DNA of 64,000 bases from Acanthococcus lagerstroemiae (lineage: Eukaryota > Arthropoda > Insecta > Hemiptera > Eriococcidae): assembly GCA_031841125.1 (NCBI GenBank), contig CM063108.1:8105683-8169682 (forward strand), given 5' to 3'. The position numbers and the translations under genes are program-made. Position 1 is the stretch's first letter. Each line of letters starts with the position of its first letter. Positions 47,060 to 58,619 of the stretch are shown piece after piece. The notes below the pieces were generated by a model. The model saw only the letters and a list, made by a program, of their open reading frames with translations, was not told where the DNA came from and ran no database searches.

Positions 47060-49790
47060 ATGCGTTTATAAAATACTTACAAAAATAAAATAAGCGTATG
47101 TTGCGACGACAGTCGATAAACGTGCGGTGGCGCTGATCAATTTAAAGAGAAATAAAGTGATTGAAAAATTTAAATGGACAGGCACATTTTGCGCCGATTG
47201 TCGACCAAACGTGTGTGTGAGTACCTCCGCCCATTTTTGGGCATACGTCTCCACGTAGCTTTCCCATTTTCTTTTATCCTGCGCTAATCTTTGCCACCCG
47301 AGGCGCCAGTTCTCTGACGAGTTCATCTCTCTATCCCGCCTCCAACCATTTCGTAAAGTTTTGCATTTGAGATTTTGTCTACTCATCGCAGTCCTAGAAG
47401 TTTCCTCAACATAGATCTGAACGTAATTTGTAGCTTCACCATTTGCTTTCCTGTAAGGGACCAGGTTTGCGCTCCATACTTGAGGGCTGGTACCGTTGAG
47501 CTATTTCGTATTTCCATTTTGAGGGCGGTGTTGAAATTCCGGCAAAAAATAGATTTTAATGCCCAGAAGTTGTTCCACCCCTTTTTGATACGCCTCATAA
47601 TTTCTTTGTTTTCTCTTTCTTCAAAACTAATAATCTGTCCCACAGATATTCGATTTCTATTACCTCTTCTATCTCTTGCCCATCGATTATCAGATTTTCC
47701 CTTTCCCCCGATTATTTTTGATTTGCTACTATTCAGCTTGAGGCCAGAGCTTTTGTGCATTCCCTAAATAGCTCTTCTGTCATTTTCTTCAACTCTTTAC
47801 TATTTTCTGCAAGCAATATCGCTTGCGTACCTTAAATAACTTAGAAATTCTCAATTTATTTTTAGTCCCCTTCTTTTCCACTTCAATGCGGGAACCAACT
47901 GTGCTTTAGAAGAAATATTCAAACATGTTGGAAAGTTCTGGGAGGAAAAAGGAATAAATATAAATGGTAAATACATCACGTATCTAAGCTTCGCAGATGA
48001 TATAGCTTTAATAGCAAAATCAAAAGACGAGTTGTCCCAAATGATAAAGGACTTGAACTACTTTGGGGGAAAAGCGGGTCTATCGATGAATAGAAACAAA
48101 ACGAAAATAATTAGCAATAGGAAAGAAATAAGGGGTACAAAAATAAACGATATCCAAATAGTTGAGGAAACAACATACTTGGGACAAATAGTATCTTTTG
48201 ACGAGCAAATGACTAAAGAAATTGAATCAAGAATTACAAAAACCTGGGTGAAGTACTGGTCATTGAAGGAGGTGTTCAAAGGACCATCTAAAATTACCCA
48301 AAAAAGTGAAATCTTCAATAAATGTGTCCTCCCAACCCTAACATATGGATGTCAAACATGGTCTTTAAATAAAAAAATAATATACAAAATAAAAACTACC
48401 CAAAATGCAATTGAAAGATCAATACTAGGAATAAAAAAGAAAGACCATATGTACCAATTATAGAAATAAAAAATAAAATAAAAAACACAGAAGCAGTATC
48501 ACATATTAGAAGACAAAAATGGGGTTGGGCAGGACACATAGCAAGACTTCGCGACGACCGATGGACCTACTACACAGCTTTCTGGTTTACTCAATATTAT
48601 AAAAGGAAACGGGGAAAACAAAAGACCAGATGGGCATATGAAATAACGGCATTTTTAACAAATAAAAATTGGGGAGTAATAGCCAGAAATCGAGAAGAAT
48701 GAAACCACCTACAGGAAACCTTTGCTCGTTATGGGCCAAGGAGAATATCTTTTGCGCGGGCCTTCACATCTTGAGACGTTTGTGTTTTCGAAACTACACG
48801 TACATAGTTTTTAAGGCCTGTATAATAGCATAAGTCTGTATTCTCTAATAAAGGAATTCATTCATTCATTCTTTTCCACTTCAGGTTACGAAATACTTCT
48901 TCCAGAATGCAGCTGAAGAGGTCTGGCGACAAGGTATCCCCTTGTCGAACCTCCCTCCCAATTTTGAATTCCCTCCCTTTGTTTTTAAGGCTGGCTCTTG
49001 CACTCGAATTTGCATAGCAATTCTATATGACTTTAATAAACCCACCTTCAATTCCCTTATTTTCCAGTGCTTTTAACATATATTTATGATCCACTGAATC
49101 AGCTGGTTTATGAAAGCCTATGCAAAGCATTTCAATTTCCACATCATATTCATGTGTTTTTTCAATGATTTGATTCACAACGAAAATATTCTTTACAGTT
49201 GAAAAGCCTTTTCTGAATCCCGCCTGTTTATTCCCCTGATGATTTGAATCCAAATGGTTATAGATACGTCTTTTTAAGACTGCCATAAATACTTTACAGG
49301 TTCGATGTTAAGCTATTTGGCCTGTAATTTTCAATGAGTTCCTTCCCCCCTTTTTTGTGTAATAATATTATTTCAGCCAAGTTCCACTGTTTTGGACAAA
49401 TTTTCATAATTAGAATTTATTTAAATATTTTAGCCAGGTGTGGCACTCTCTGATCGCCAAACCTTTTCGGCATTTCGTTCGTAATTCCATCCGGTCCTGG
49501 GGCTATGTCATTTTTCAGTCTATTTAGTACGTATTCCACTTCTCTCTCCATTATTTCCGGCATTCCATCCTTCTTCCACCCTCCAGTTTTTGCTATTTTT
49601 GATAGCTCGTTTCGCTCGCCGTAAAAGTCCTCGTAAAAACTTGTTGCTGCCTCTACAATTTCTTCTTGATTTTGAGTATCTTTTCCTGTCTGATCTTTTA
49701 GCTTCAGCATAATGTCTCTCCCGCCACCGAGTTCGAGCCTAACTTTCTTAGTGGACCAATTTACTTCCAAAATATCTTGAATTTTTTCCT
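47060..49790 (-). mobile_element. RTE-like LINE interrupted by a second LINE
   Basis: Read from 49770 down: linker and fingers APGPDGITNEMPKRFG (about 49500), KQAGFRKGFSTVKNI (about 49210), degenerate palm; then, beyond the 47886-48868 insertion, the post-catalytic region SGLKLNSSKSKI (47750), ISVGQIISFEERENKE, PALKYGAQTWSLTGKQM (about 47480) and a C-terminal RLGWQRLAQDKRKW block (about 47300). 3' end near 47060. Frameshifts and stops make it inactive; the FADD box is lost near the insertion. Confidence 0.85.
47886..48868 (+). mobile_element. RTE-like LINE inserted in opposite-strand RTE LINE, 15-bp target duplication
   Basis: 5'-truncated insertion flanked by exact 15-bp duplications 'ttcttttccacttca' (47871-47885, 48869-48883). 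Encodes CALEEIFKH, then LSFADDIALIAKSKDEL (FADD at about 47992), YLGQIVSFDEQM, LPTLTYGCQTWSLNKK, KWGWAGHIARLRDDRWT and GKQKTRWAYEI: RT C-terminal half. Only a few stops (48463 and later), so it is young relative to its host element. Ends AATAAAG and an ATTC repeat. Confidence 0.92.
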
Positions 49791-49909
49791 AATCATATTT
49801 TTTAGTATCTTCTCTAACACTTTTCTTCACTAATTTTTTTATTTCAGCTGGCTCAGTTTTGTCCAATGGTGTTTTATGTTTTTCCGAAGGTTATTCTTCC
49901 TGACTCGAG

Positions 49910-50290
49910 AGTCTGATTTTCATTATGAGGGTGGAGTTGAAGTTTCCGCAAAAAATAGATTTTAATGCCCAGAAGTTGCCCCACCCCTTTTTGATATGTC
50001 TCATAATTTCTTTGTTACCTCTTTCTTCAAAACTGATAATCTGTTCTATGTATTCGATTTCCTTTACCTCTTCTATCTCTTGCCCATCGATTATCAGATT
50101 TTTCCTTTCCCCTCACCCGATTATTTTTGATTTTTTACCATTCAGCTTGAGGTCAGCTTTTTAACATTCCCTCAATAGCTCTTCTGCCATTTTCTTCAAC
50201 TCCTTGTCATTTCCTGCAAATAAGATAATATCGTCTACGTACCTAAATTACTTAGAAATTCTCCATTTATTTTTAGTCCCCTTCGTCGTG
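49910..50290 (-). mobile_element. RTE-like LINE fragment (duplicate of 47510-47870)
   Basis: Nearly parallel to 47510-47870: shared 'aaaatagattttaatgccca' and 'cccctttttgata.g.ctca', 'cttgcccatcgattatcaga'. So the same LINE region is present twice on the minus strand, head-to-tail with the main copy. Confidence 0.85.
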
Positions 50291-51242
50291 AATTTATTTA
50301 AGAAAAAAAGGAAAAAGGATCTTCGATACAGGCACTCCCGTTCTATTAAATTACTTAAAAGCTGGATGAAGAAATTGCGAGTAATTTTGAATTAATTCTT
50401 CACCGAAATGGACACGCCTTCATCAAGTGCATAAGAAATATTTTTTACAGTTATGACGATTAAGTTGCCGCAATCGAACTTCATAAGGCGCACGAATTGG
50501 TCTTCAGAGGGTACATAAGATCGCCGATCGTGAAGATATTAAAGAAAACCACGAAATAAGCCAGTGCTATGCTCATCATTAACCTAACCTAACCTCCTTA
50601 TTTTCTAACAACCCCTTCCCCCATTTCCCGCCCATTCTTTGACCTTTTTTAATCCACATTTATTAACAAACTAAAATAAACCGTGAAAACTAAAAAGAAA
50701 TCACTCTAGCCACGTCTTGAAAATTATAAATACTGGTGAAAGAGGAGCTCAAGTATCGAGGGGGGAGGGGATTGAAACCCTTTTCAAGTAATATCATTGA
50801 CTTTTGTTGTAGATATCGTCCAGTATTTTTCAACTATTCAAATATAATTATAAACGACCAAACTACCTCAAAAATGATCAAATTCCACCAAGCCTCCCCA
50901 ACGTTCATCAAAACTAGCTAAAATTAATCAAAATCGTAATCGTAGTCAGTAACCGAATGGGTGTAGACAGCAACAGTCATCCACTTCCTGAGAAAAATTT
51001 CCCCGCTTCCCCTACGCTTGCGTGATCCCCTATATAGTGCAAAGCCCTCGAGATCAGGTTTTTGCATTTTTCTCAAAAACTAAACACTTTAGACTAATAA
51101 TTGCTCATCCCTGAGATAATGCTCGAAGGGGCGGTTCCAGGGCTCGGGTGAGAGCAAATGAAAAGAGCTCAGTGATAAAAATGCTACACTTGAAATTTTA
51201 CCGACGAAATGACACTAGATAAGGAATATTTTCTTCTGCCGT
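50291..51242. other. Spacer with telomere-like triplet and SINE tail
   Basis: No gene. Three AACCT units (50581-50595) equal the insect telomere repeat TTAGG but are too few to mean more. At 51104-51170 'gagataatgctcgaaggggcgg' and 'ggtgagagcaaa' repeat the tail of the SINE at 5990-6030. Confidence 0.5.
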
Positions 51243-51256
51243 ATCCCTAAAATGAG

Positions 51257-53579
51257 TGGCCGGAGATTTCAATGCCAAGTCGGAGGAATGGCACTCCGGC
51301 CGGAACGACCGCAGAGGATAAGCCTTGCGGAAGCTTGCCACCCGACTAGACCTCGTTACGACGAACGTGGGCGGCACTCCAACGAGGTTCCACCAGGGAT
51401 GGAGCTCGGTCATCGACGTGACCTTCGCGTCAGCAGGACTGGTCCGCTGGATGAAGGGCTGGTCCGTGCTTGACGAGGAGTCCGGGAGCGACCACCGCTA
51501 CATCGCGTTTCAGCTTGACAGGGGTCACACCGTAGTCGCTGCACCGAAGGAGAAGAAGCCGTGAAGATGGGCAATCCGGAACCTAGACGCCGACCGGTTA
51601 GAGGCGAGCTTCCTGGCTCTCACCTGGGGAAAGGGAGAGCGGTCACTAGGACGGTGGTAGCGGCCTACGATAGCACAATGCCCCGAGATTGCCGAGCTAC
51701 GGAAGGAATGTAACCGCCTCCGTCGTCGCTACCAGCGGACAGGACGAGATAACGGAAGGACGGGTGAAGCCTCGCAGCGGTACCAGGAGGCGCGCCGAGC
51801 CCTCAAGGCAGCCACCCGGCAGAGTAAGAAGACGGCGTGGGAGGTGCTGCGACAGGAAGCGGACCGTGACCACTTCGGCAAGCCGTATCAAGTCGTGATG
51901 CGGAGAGCCGGGGGGCCGTCGGTAACGAGCCGCATGGAGTCGGGAGTGCTGCAGAAGGTAGTGGAGGAGCTGTTCCCGCAGCGCCCACCACTACCAGCGT
52001 CACCGTCTGGAGAGGCCACGGAGGAGTTCTGTCCACTGAGCACCGGCGAAGTGAACAGTGTCATTGAGCGGATGCGGACGAAGAAGCGGAAGGCACCAGG
52101 GCCTGACATGATCCCGAACGTCGCGTGGGAGTCCGTGCATCGAGTGGAGCCATCCCTCCTGACCAACTTGTTTAACCGCGCGCTGCAGGAGGGGACATTT
52201 CTGGACCGATGGAAGGCTACGCGGCTTGCCCTCATCAAGAAGCCAGGGAAGCCAGACGGACAGCCATCATCATACCGGCCAATCTGCTTGCTCGACACCG
52301 TGGGGAAGGTGTTCGAGCGGACAATCTTGGAAAGACTGGAGGCGCACCTGGAGAGGCGGAGGACGATCTCAAACACCCAGTACGGCTTCAGGACCGGCCA
52401 TTCGACAGCGGATGCAGCACTCAGGCTGAAGACGATACGCGACGGAGAGTTCTGTGCGGCGGTCAGTCTCGACATTCGCAACGTCTTTAACTCAATACCG
52501 TACTCATGTATAGTATCGGCGTTAGAGGAGGCGCGGGTGCCGGGCTATCTCATGCGGATTATCCGGAGCTATTTCTGCGGTCGTCGGATCGGGATGGAGT
52601 CGGCGACAGGACCAGTCACACGGGCGATGACGTGCGGCGTTCTTCAGGGGTCGGTCCTTGGGCCCATCCTATGGAACGTCGCGGCAGGAGGCATGCCGGG
52701 CGAAGCGAGGCATTCAGCTGACCACGCTTCAGCGATGGACGGAGAGACTCGCCCAGTCTTCGAAAGGCGAGTGGACCCGGGAGCTGATCGGTGAGCTCGA
52801 CCTGTGGACAGGTAGGAAGCACGGGAGCCTGAACTTCCACCTGACCCAGGTCTTGAGCGGTCACGGTTGTTTCGGCTCGTACTTGCACCGGATGGGTTTG
52901 GCAGCGAGCGCCGAGTGCACCCATTGTGCAAGCGGAGAGGAAGACACGCCGTGGCATACGCTGTTCGAGTGCGACGCCTGGGAGGAGGAGAGGCGCGGGG
53001 CGGTCACGATCGATCCCGGAGACGGCGTGATCGACCGTCTTGCGCCGGACACCCTGGTCCCAGAGCTGTTGAGGAGCCGAAGCGGTTGGAACCGGATGTC
53101 GGGTTTCGTTTCGGCCATCATGCGACGGAAGATGGAGGCTGAGTGGTCGAGGCAGAGGACGCAAGGAGGAGAAGCTGGACTTGCTGCTGCAGCGGCGGCG
53201 GATACCATCCAGCGAAGCTCGCCCGTAGCACCAGAGCTGGAGTAGAGCTCGCCCGCAGTGCAAGAGCTGGAGCCACAATCAGACGAGTCTCACGCGATGA
53301 GTGAGTGAAGAGGAAGAGGCAGCGCGTCTGGCTGCGGGGGACCTGAAATTTCCAGGCGAGCGCTCTGGGAGTGCGGACCTCGGTCAGTAGGGAACCCCGT
53401 GGTGGCCCTGGCAGGACGCGCGCACCGTTCCGACCAGGAGAAATGGGGGCTCGGGCCCGGCCTCAAAGCGTTCTCCTCGGTACTGATGCGATGCCCGAAA
53501 TGGTAGTTCCCAGTGCCGGGGGTGCGGTGTCTCAGGGGCCACTTTGGCATGCGTGCATCGCCATACGTCCCACCACACC
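51257..53579 (+). mobile_element. R1-like LINE, 5'-truncated and missing its RT active site
   Basis: Flanked by exact 14-bp duplications 'atccctaaaatgag' (51243-51256, 53580-53593). Begins in the endonuclease (GDFNAKS; later SGSDHRYIAF at about 51480). The 51844-52794 frame gives RT fingers and palm: KAPGPDMIPN, SSYRPICLLDTVGKVFE, TQYGFRTGHSTADA, VSLDIRNVFNSIPY, GVLQGSVLGPILWN. After ILWN (52676) the frame jumps to C-terminal sequence; the YADD box and thumb are deleted. The 52658-53245 frame holds the C-terminal zinc knuckle CTHCASGEEDTPWHTLFEC (about 52916-52972). GC-rich unlike its surroundings. The 106-bp 3' end recurs alone elsewhere. Not autonomous. Confidence 0.92.
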
Positions 53580-53593
53580 ATCCCTAAAATGAG

Positions 53594-54012
53594 AAATTGG
53601 GCTTGAATATACTCTATACACCACCACCCATTAGAACACAGGCCTTATGGTAGAAAAATTCGTAGAATTCTTGACACTTTTATGGTCTTCACGACTACAG
53701 CGAACAGAAGGAATGCATAAACACTCCCGAACCCGTTTCTATGCATTTCCAATTACCCGTCATCTTTTCTACCTCCTCCACCTCCCCTGAGATACCAAAA
53801 TTTGAAAGTTCTGTTTTTCAATATCATCAATGTCTTTTTTATTACAACTTCTTACGCCTGTCATTTGCACAAATCATTAAATTGAGATATTGGCTGGGAG
53901 GTTTCGAGATGAGAGAACTAGATTTCTATTTTGGTTTGGCGGCAAATTGTACCTAGAAGGGTGCGGGAGTCAAAATTTTGAGAGAGAGAGAGAGAAAACA
54001 CGAAAGCCCTGC
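53594..54012. other. Spacer, no gene
   Basis: AT-rich; a short GA run at 53980-53996 precedes the next LINE fragment. Confidence 0.5.
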
Positions 54013-54841
54013 AGTTGTTTGTTGCCAACCGAGGGACGACCCGGACCTGTGTTCGAGAAAATGGCGGGTCCATCACAGATGTTACCTTGGGGACGGGAGC
54101 GCTCGTGGGGCACATCGAGAACTGGCGGATCGACACAGAGACTGACGAGGCGTCTAACCATCGGTTTATCAAGTTCCAGATCGAGGCACTGAGAGGCGAG
54201 TCGAAACAAAGGAGATGGAACAGGAGGAACTTTGACTGTGACCGGTTCGAGACCGCAATGATAGCTACAGAAGATAGCGGTATGATCGAAGCCCCGAGTG
54301 CCTTACAGATAGCTGCATGGATTGTCGAACGGACAACAACGGCGTACAGTGCAGCAGTGCCGAGAGTAAAGGCAGGTCACGCCCGCAGGAGTACGTACTG
54401 GTGGAATGAAGAGATACAGCGACTCCACCATGAGTCTTCCACCAGATGCCGGCGGGCTACCAGAAGAAGTCAAACCTCTCGAGCTGACGATGCTGTGAGG
54501 AGGTAAATGCAGAGTGGATGGCTGCCAAGAAAAAACTGCGCACAACCGTCAAGAGAGCAAAGGCAGAAAAGTGGGCCGTGCTCGTCAAGACGATGGACGA
54601 TGATCCATGAGGCCGCCCATATAAGGTGGTCTTGCAGCGACTCCCGTCCCCCTACCCAATGACCAGGCTACGGTCCGCAATGCGGAGAGAAATCGTTGCT
54701 ACCCTTTTCCCCCATCACCCACCAAGGCGGGAGCTCACCAGGCAGGATTGGGATCCGCGACTGGAAGTCACAGCCTATGAACTGAAAGTAACCGTGGATC
54801 GGATCAGAGCTAAGAGGAAAGCTCCGGGGCCGGATGGCATA

Positions 54842-54845
<4 letters not shown>
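54013..54845 (+). mobile_element. Second R1-like LINE fragment
   Basis: Frame 54015-54506 reads GGSITDVTLGT, ETDEASNHRFIKFQIE (the endonuclease SDHR-type end, here SNHR) and STYWWNEEIQRL; after frameshifts KRKAPGPDGI (about 54815-54842) opens the RT fingers, where the element stops at a (GA)n run. Lower identity to the 51257 copy than expected of one family; inactive. Confidence 0.85.

Positions 54846-54880
<35 letters not shown>
54845..54880. repeat. (GA)n microsatellite
   Basis: About 18 GA units ending the LINE fragment. Confidence 0.95.
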
Positions 54881-54882
<2 letters not shown>

Positions 54883-56004
54883 CGCCTCCCATGCCCCATC
54901 AACACTCGTTAACCCCAAACTCAGCGCTAATGTGAGCTTCGCTGTCTGCCGGATTGTCAGTCTGTCTACCAGTAAATGAACCAGTTCGTCTGTGTACGTC
55001 ATTCCAGGTTGACTGGCTGTCTATCTTGTCTTGGGTTTTGAGGTCTCGTCCCGAAGTAAAGGGGAGAAGGTTCAAAGAAATACAGAGCCATACAAAGCAT
55101 TGACAAACGGACGAAGACGAGACGAGAAGGGACATGTGAAAAAGAATCATGCAACATAGTAAATAGAAACACAGAAACAAGACTTAGACTTGAACAGAGG
55201 CGTACCTGGAGGGGATGAGGTATTTTTTCATTCTTCAATATCCTTCTTCCTGTTTCCTCAGGGCTCCTCTGAAATCATTTTTCAGCCAAGGCACTAGTTC
55301 ACAATTCTTTCGAGCTTGGAATACGCCGCCCACGGGAACCAGAAAATGAGGTTAGTGATTTATTGGCTATGCATTGAGGACACGGTGGCGTACAGTGTTC
55401 CGAGTTGTTAGTCCAGAATTCGAAGACACATTCTACATATGCGTGCCTATACCTATTTCAGCAACCTGTCGAAACTGTCTGCGAGATCTAAGGGTTCCGA
55501 TGGTACATCGTACAATTACGTCGAGTGTAATACTAGCACCTCTTTTCAATTCGCCAAACCAACCAAACAAACAAACAAAACAAAACAAAACAAAACAAAA
55601 AAAACGAATAGGAAATACCTACAAACATAAATTAACGTTAACACGAACTAGCGTTAACCTTTTCATTTTTATACTCGACGTGTTACAACTTCTTTTTCAG
55701 AAAGTACATCGGGTACCTGTATTTCACCATTACATGCATTTCATTTCTCGTAAAAATCAGTGTCATCGATGTTATCTCGTTTACAGGCAATAGTGTTGTA
55801 CAGCAGCGGCGGGCTGATGGAAGAAGGAAAAAAATTATTCGCTAAAATGCAACAAATGAACATATTCATTTTTTCCGCGATGTGGATGTAAAGATGGTGC
55901 GCCTATAGGTATAGGCTGTATGTGCATTTCTTTAGCGGCACCTACCTACCTAACTGCGTGTTAGTACGTCACGACTATAAGTTCATAAATTATTTATGCA
56001 GTAG
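54881..56004. other. No firm gene; A-rich simple repeat
   Basis: A (CAAA/ACAAA)n tract lies at 55560-55605. Two exon-like open stretches follow acceptor motifs, 'cctatttcag' near 55464 (NLSKLSARSKGSDG) and 'tcgtttacag' near 55787 (AIVLYSSGGLMEEGKKL), but phases do not connect convincingly. Confidence 0.35.
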
Positions 56005-56140
56005 GCAACGAGAGAGTTTATCTTGGCAAAATTAACTGACAGCGCTGGCGGAGTGCTCGATACGGCTTTTGTGTCCGGGTTTACTAGAATCAAAGCCGAG
56101 GTTTTCAGGAAAAAAGTACCTTTACCGGTTTTCTACGAAG
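56005..56140 (+). CDS. Exon-like open stretch, unidentified
   Basis: 136 bp between a weak acceptor (gcagtag) and a consensus donor gaag|gtacgt (56141). Encodes FILAKLTDSAGG, then DTAFVSGFTRIKAEVF and KKVPLPVFYEG, with a balanced protein-like composition. No domain recognised, and no in-phase partner exon established; an ancient exon or chance frame are both possible. Confidence 0.25.
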
Positions 56141-56489
56141 GTACGTATTGTTCCATACAACAGGCTCACAGTCCTGTCTATGTTCGAACGTACTTTACGT
56201 TTATGACATTATGGAAATACTGCGGCCAGGGATCCATATGAGAGAGGATCGGAGGATGAATTACTAGATGAAATTTCTGACTTAGTCGTGATACACTGTA
56301 AAAATATTCGTACTTTTAATCTCGGTGGAAGAACCTCCACGTCATCTGCACTTCGGTCTGCTACAAGCCCGGCGTACAAAGTATTTTGCTTTATATTGTC
56401 GAACTGCGTAATTTTTTTAAATAATATAGCTATATTGCAGCAGAAAACTGTGCGACTTCGGTATGATTTAGCTCTTCATGGTGCAATTC

Positions 56490-57060
56490 AATTCAGTGGC
56501 TGACATTTCCATGGAAATTTATTTTTCTTCCAGCCATGTGCTCATTGATCTTGATCGTTGCTGCGCCCTGCGCGACTACAGTCTGCAGCCGTGTTGTTGA
56601 TAGAAATTTCCATGGACATTTTTAAAAATAAGTACGGAAGCATATAAAATGTTACAATATGTGTCTCTACAGGAGACACGTGCAGTTTGCAACCGTGTTA
56701 TTAATAGAAATTTCCATTAAAATGTTAACCACCTAGGCACAGTTTTCGCTCAAGTATACTCAGTAGTATAACGTCATAGTAACAGGAGCGTGTCGAGGGA
56801 GCATACCCCCACCCCCAATACTACCCCCCAGAAACCTCCGCAGGAGTGTATTGAATAACTTTCCAACGTTTCATGGCGATTGGATGAACAGTGTAGTAAA
56901 GTCTGCAGCCGTGTGGTTAATAGAAATTTCCACGGAAATATGAAGGACACACATACTGACACAGACATAGACATACGTTAATAGAGATTTCCAAAGAAAT
57001 ATGAAGGACATACACAGACAGACAGGCATACATACATACATTCATTTTTATATACATATA
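56490..57060. repeat. Repeat cluster with 'gtctgcagccgtgt' motif
   Basis: Three copies of 'gcagccgtgt.gtt.atagaaatttcca' (about 56582, 56688, 56903) separated by 100-215 bp, then 'aatatgaaggaca' twice and an (ACAGACA/CATA)n tract. Non-coding, transposon-end-like. Confidence 0.65.
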
Positions 57061-57139
57061 TTATATATAGAAGATTTTAGGCGCTGGGGCTTCAGCCCCT
57101 CAAAGTTTTCGCTCTATTTCCGCCCCTGGTCAAAAAGGA

Positions 57140-58610
57140 ACACAAAATGTCAGCGCTACACAACTACTGGCACAGAGCAACCAACATATTAAACGACAAC
57201 AACCACAGAATGACAGAATTTAACAAAATCAAACAATTAGCCATTAATACCAAATACCTACGCCCCAGAATCACATATGCGGCCATTGTGTGGTGGGGCC
57301 GGGTCCACCTGGCCAACGTCAGAGAGGAACTATAGACCACCTGCAAAGGCTCGCGTGCGTGATGACAACGGGGGCAATGAGTACAGTGCCGACAAAGGCA
57401 CTAGAAAGGCTCCTAAACTTGCCACCACTTCACACTGCTATAGAAGCAGCGGCGATAATGAGGGCTTATCGTCTGGGTCAACCAAACCTTCGGGCCCATA
57501 AGACAGGCCACGGAAGGATATGGGAGATGGCCAAGACGATAGACAAATGCTTTGGGATGCCAAAGGATAGAATTGCGATGGAACATTTCTTTGACAAACC
57601 ATACCGTGCACTAATACCCACACGGTAGGCTTTGGAAAAGAGGTGACCAAGCATTCTAGGAAAAGAGGAGAATGTGTGGTTTGCAGATGCCTCTAAGAAT
57701 GACCAAGGTGTAGGAATCGGAATCACGAATGCAAAAGGCGCTGACAACTGTTCAGTGGCACTGGGCAAGAGCGTCACTATCCTCCAAGCGTAGATAATGG
57801 CGATCACGGTGGCCATTGAGAGAAGCCAGCAGAAGGGCCTTGTTAATTAAGCAGAGCTATATCTGTACAGACAGTCAATCAGCTATCAAAGTACTATCGT
57901 CACACCAAACTACATCCCTGGTAGTGGCGGAGTGTGTAAACAAACTATACACCCTTGCTCAGGAGAACCGGGTCACCGTACTATGGACACCGGGACACTG
58001 CGGCATAAAAGAGAACATGATCGCTGGCAAGCTAGCGAAGGAGGGCACTAAAAAGGAACTGGCAACGCCCAGGCCGTGTCTTCCTGTAGCATACAGCGTC
58101 ATAAAATCCGAAGTGTAAAGGCTTGGATAAGCAAGCAGACGGAAATGCACTGGTGGTCGGCCAGTGGCATGAACGTCAGTAAAACACTGATAGGGGACAC
58201 CCCCAGTAAGTATGCCAAGTTCCTATTAGGGCTTGACAGGAAACATGCAAAGCTCATGGTTGGACTACTAACCGGTCATGGGGCCACAAAACACATGTGG
58301 TATAAAATAGGAGTGGTAAGAAGCGGCTCCTGTAGGTACTGTGGAGACGAGGAAGAAACCTCGATCCATATCATATGTCAATGCCCAGCAATAGCCGGGA
58401 CAAGACGCGAAGCACTGATGGGACCAGAGTATCCAGCACCCAGTGAAGTCAAAGGGATAGAGCTAAGTAAAATTCTCACTTTGGCTATAAAAGTGAGGCT
58501 ACTAAGCTGATCCTTAACAGCAGCTTGAGGAATAGTGCAGACTGCAAAGTCTGAGCGCTCGGTGCATGTAGCGCCACCTCACACACAAATGTAATGTAAT
58601 ACCAAATACC
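57140..58610 (+). mobile_element. RNase H-bearing LINE, 3' half
   Basis: Begins within the RT thumb (RPRITYAAIVWWGR, 57262-57303), then a linker, a damaged RNase H start (VWFADASKNDQGVGIGI, about 57675-57723), ICTDSQSAIKVLSSH (about 57860-57905), LWTPGHCGIKENMIAGKLAKEG (about 57978-58047; shown here as LWTPGHCGI and ENMIAGKLA) and a C-terminal zinc knuckle CRYCGDEEETSIHIICQC (about 58330-58383). Stop at 58510; tail 'taatgtaatacc' near 58597. Two or more frameshifts. Of the same broad class as, but not the same family as, the 19895-22285 LINE. Confidence 0.85.
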
Positions 58611-58619
58611 AACCGCAAA

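Noticed and set aside
50581..50595. Telomeric array
   Set aside because: Only three AACCT units, inside ordinary sequence.
51888..52481. 197-codon minus-strand frame
   Set aside because: Mirror frame of the GC-rich R1-like LINE RT coding strand.
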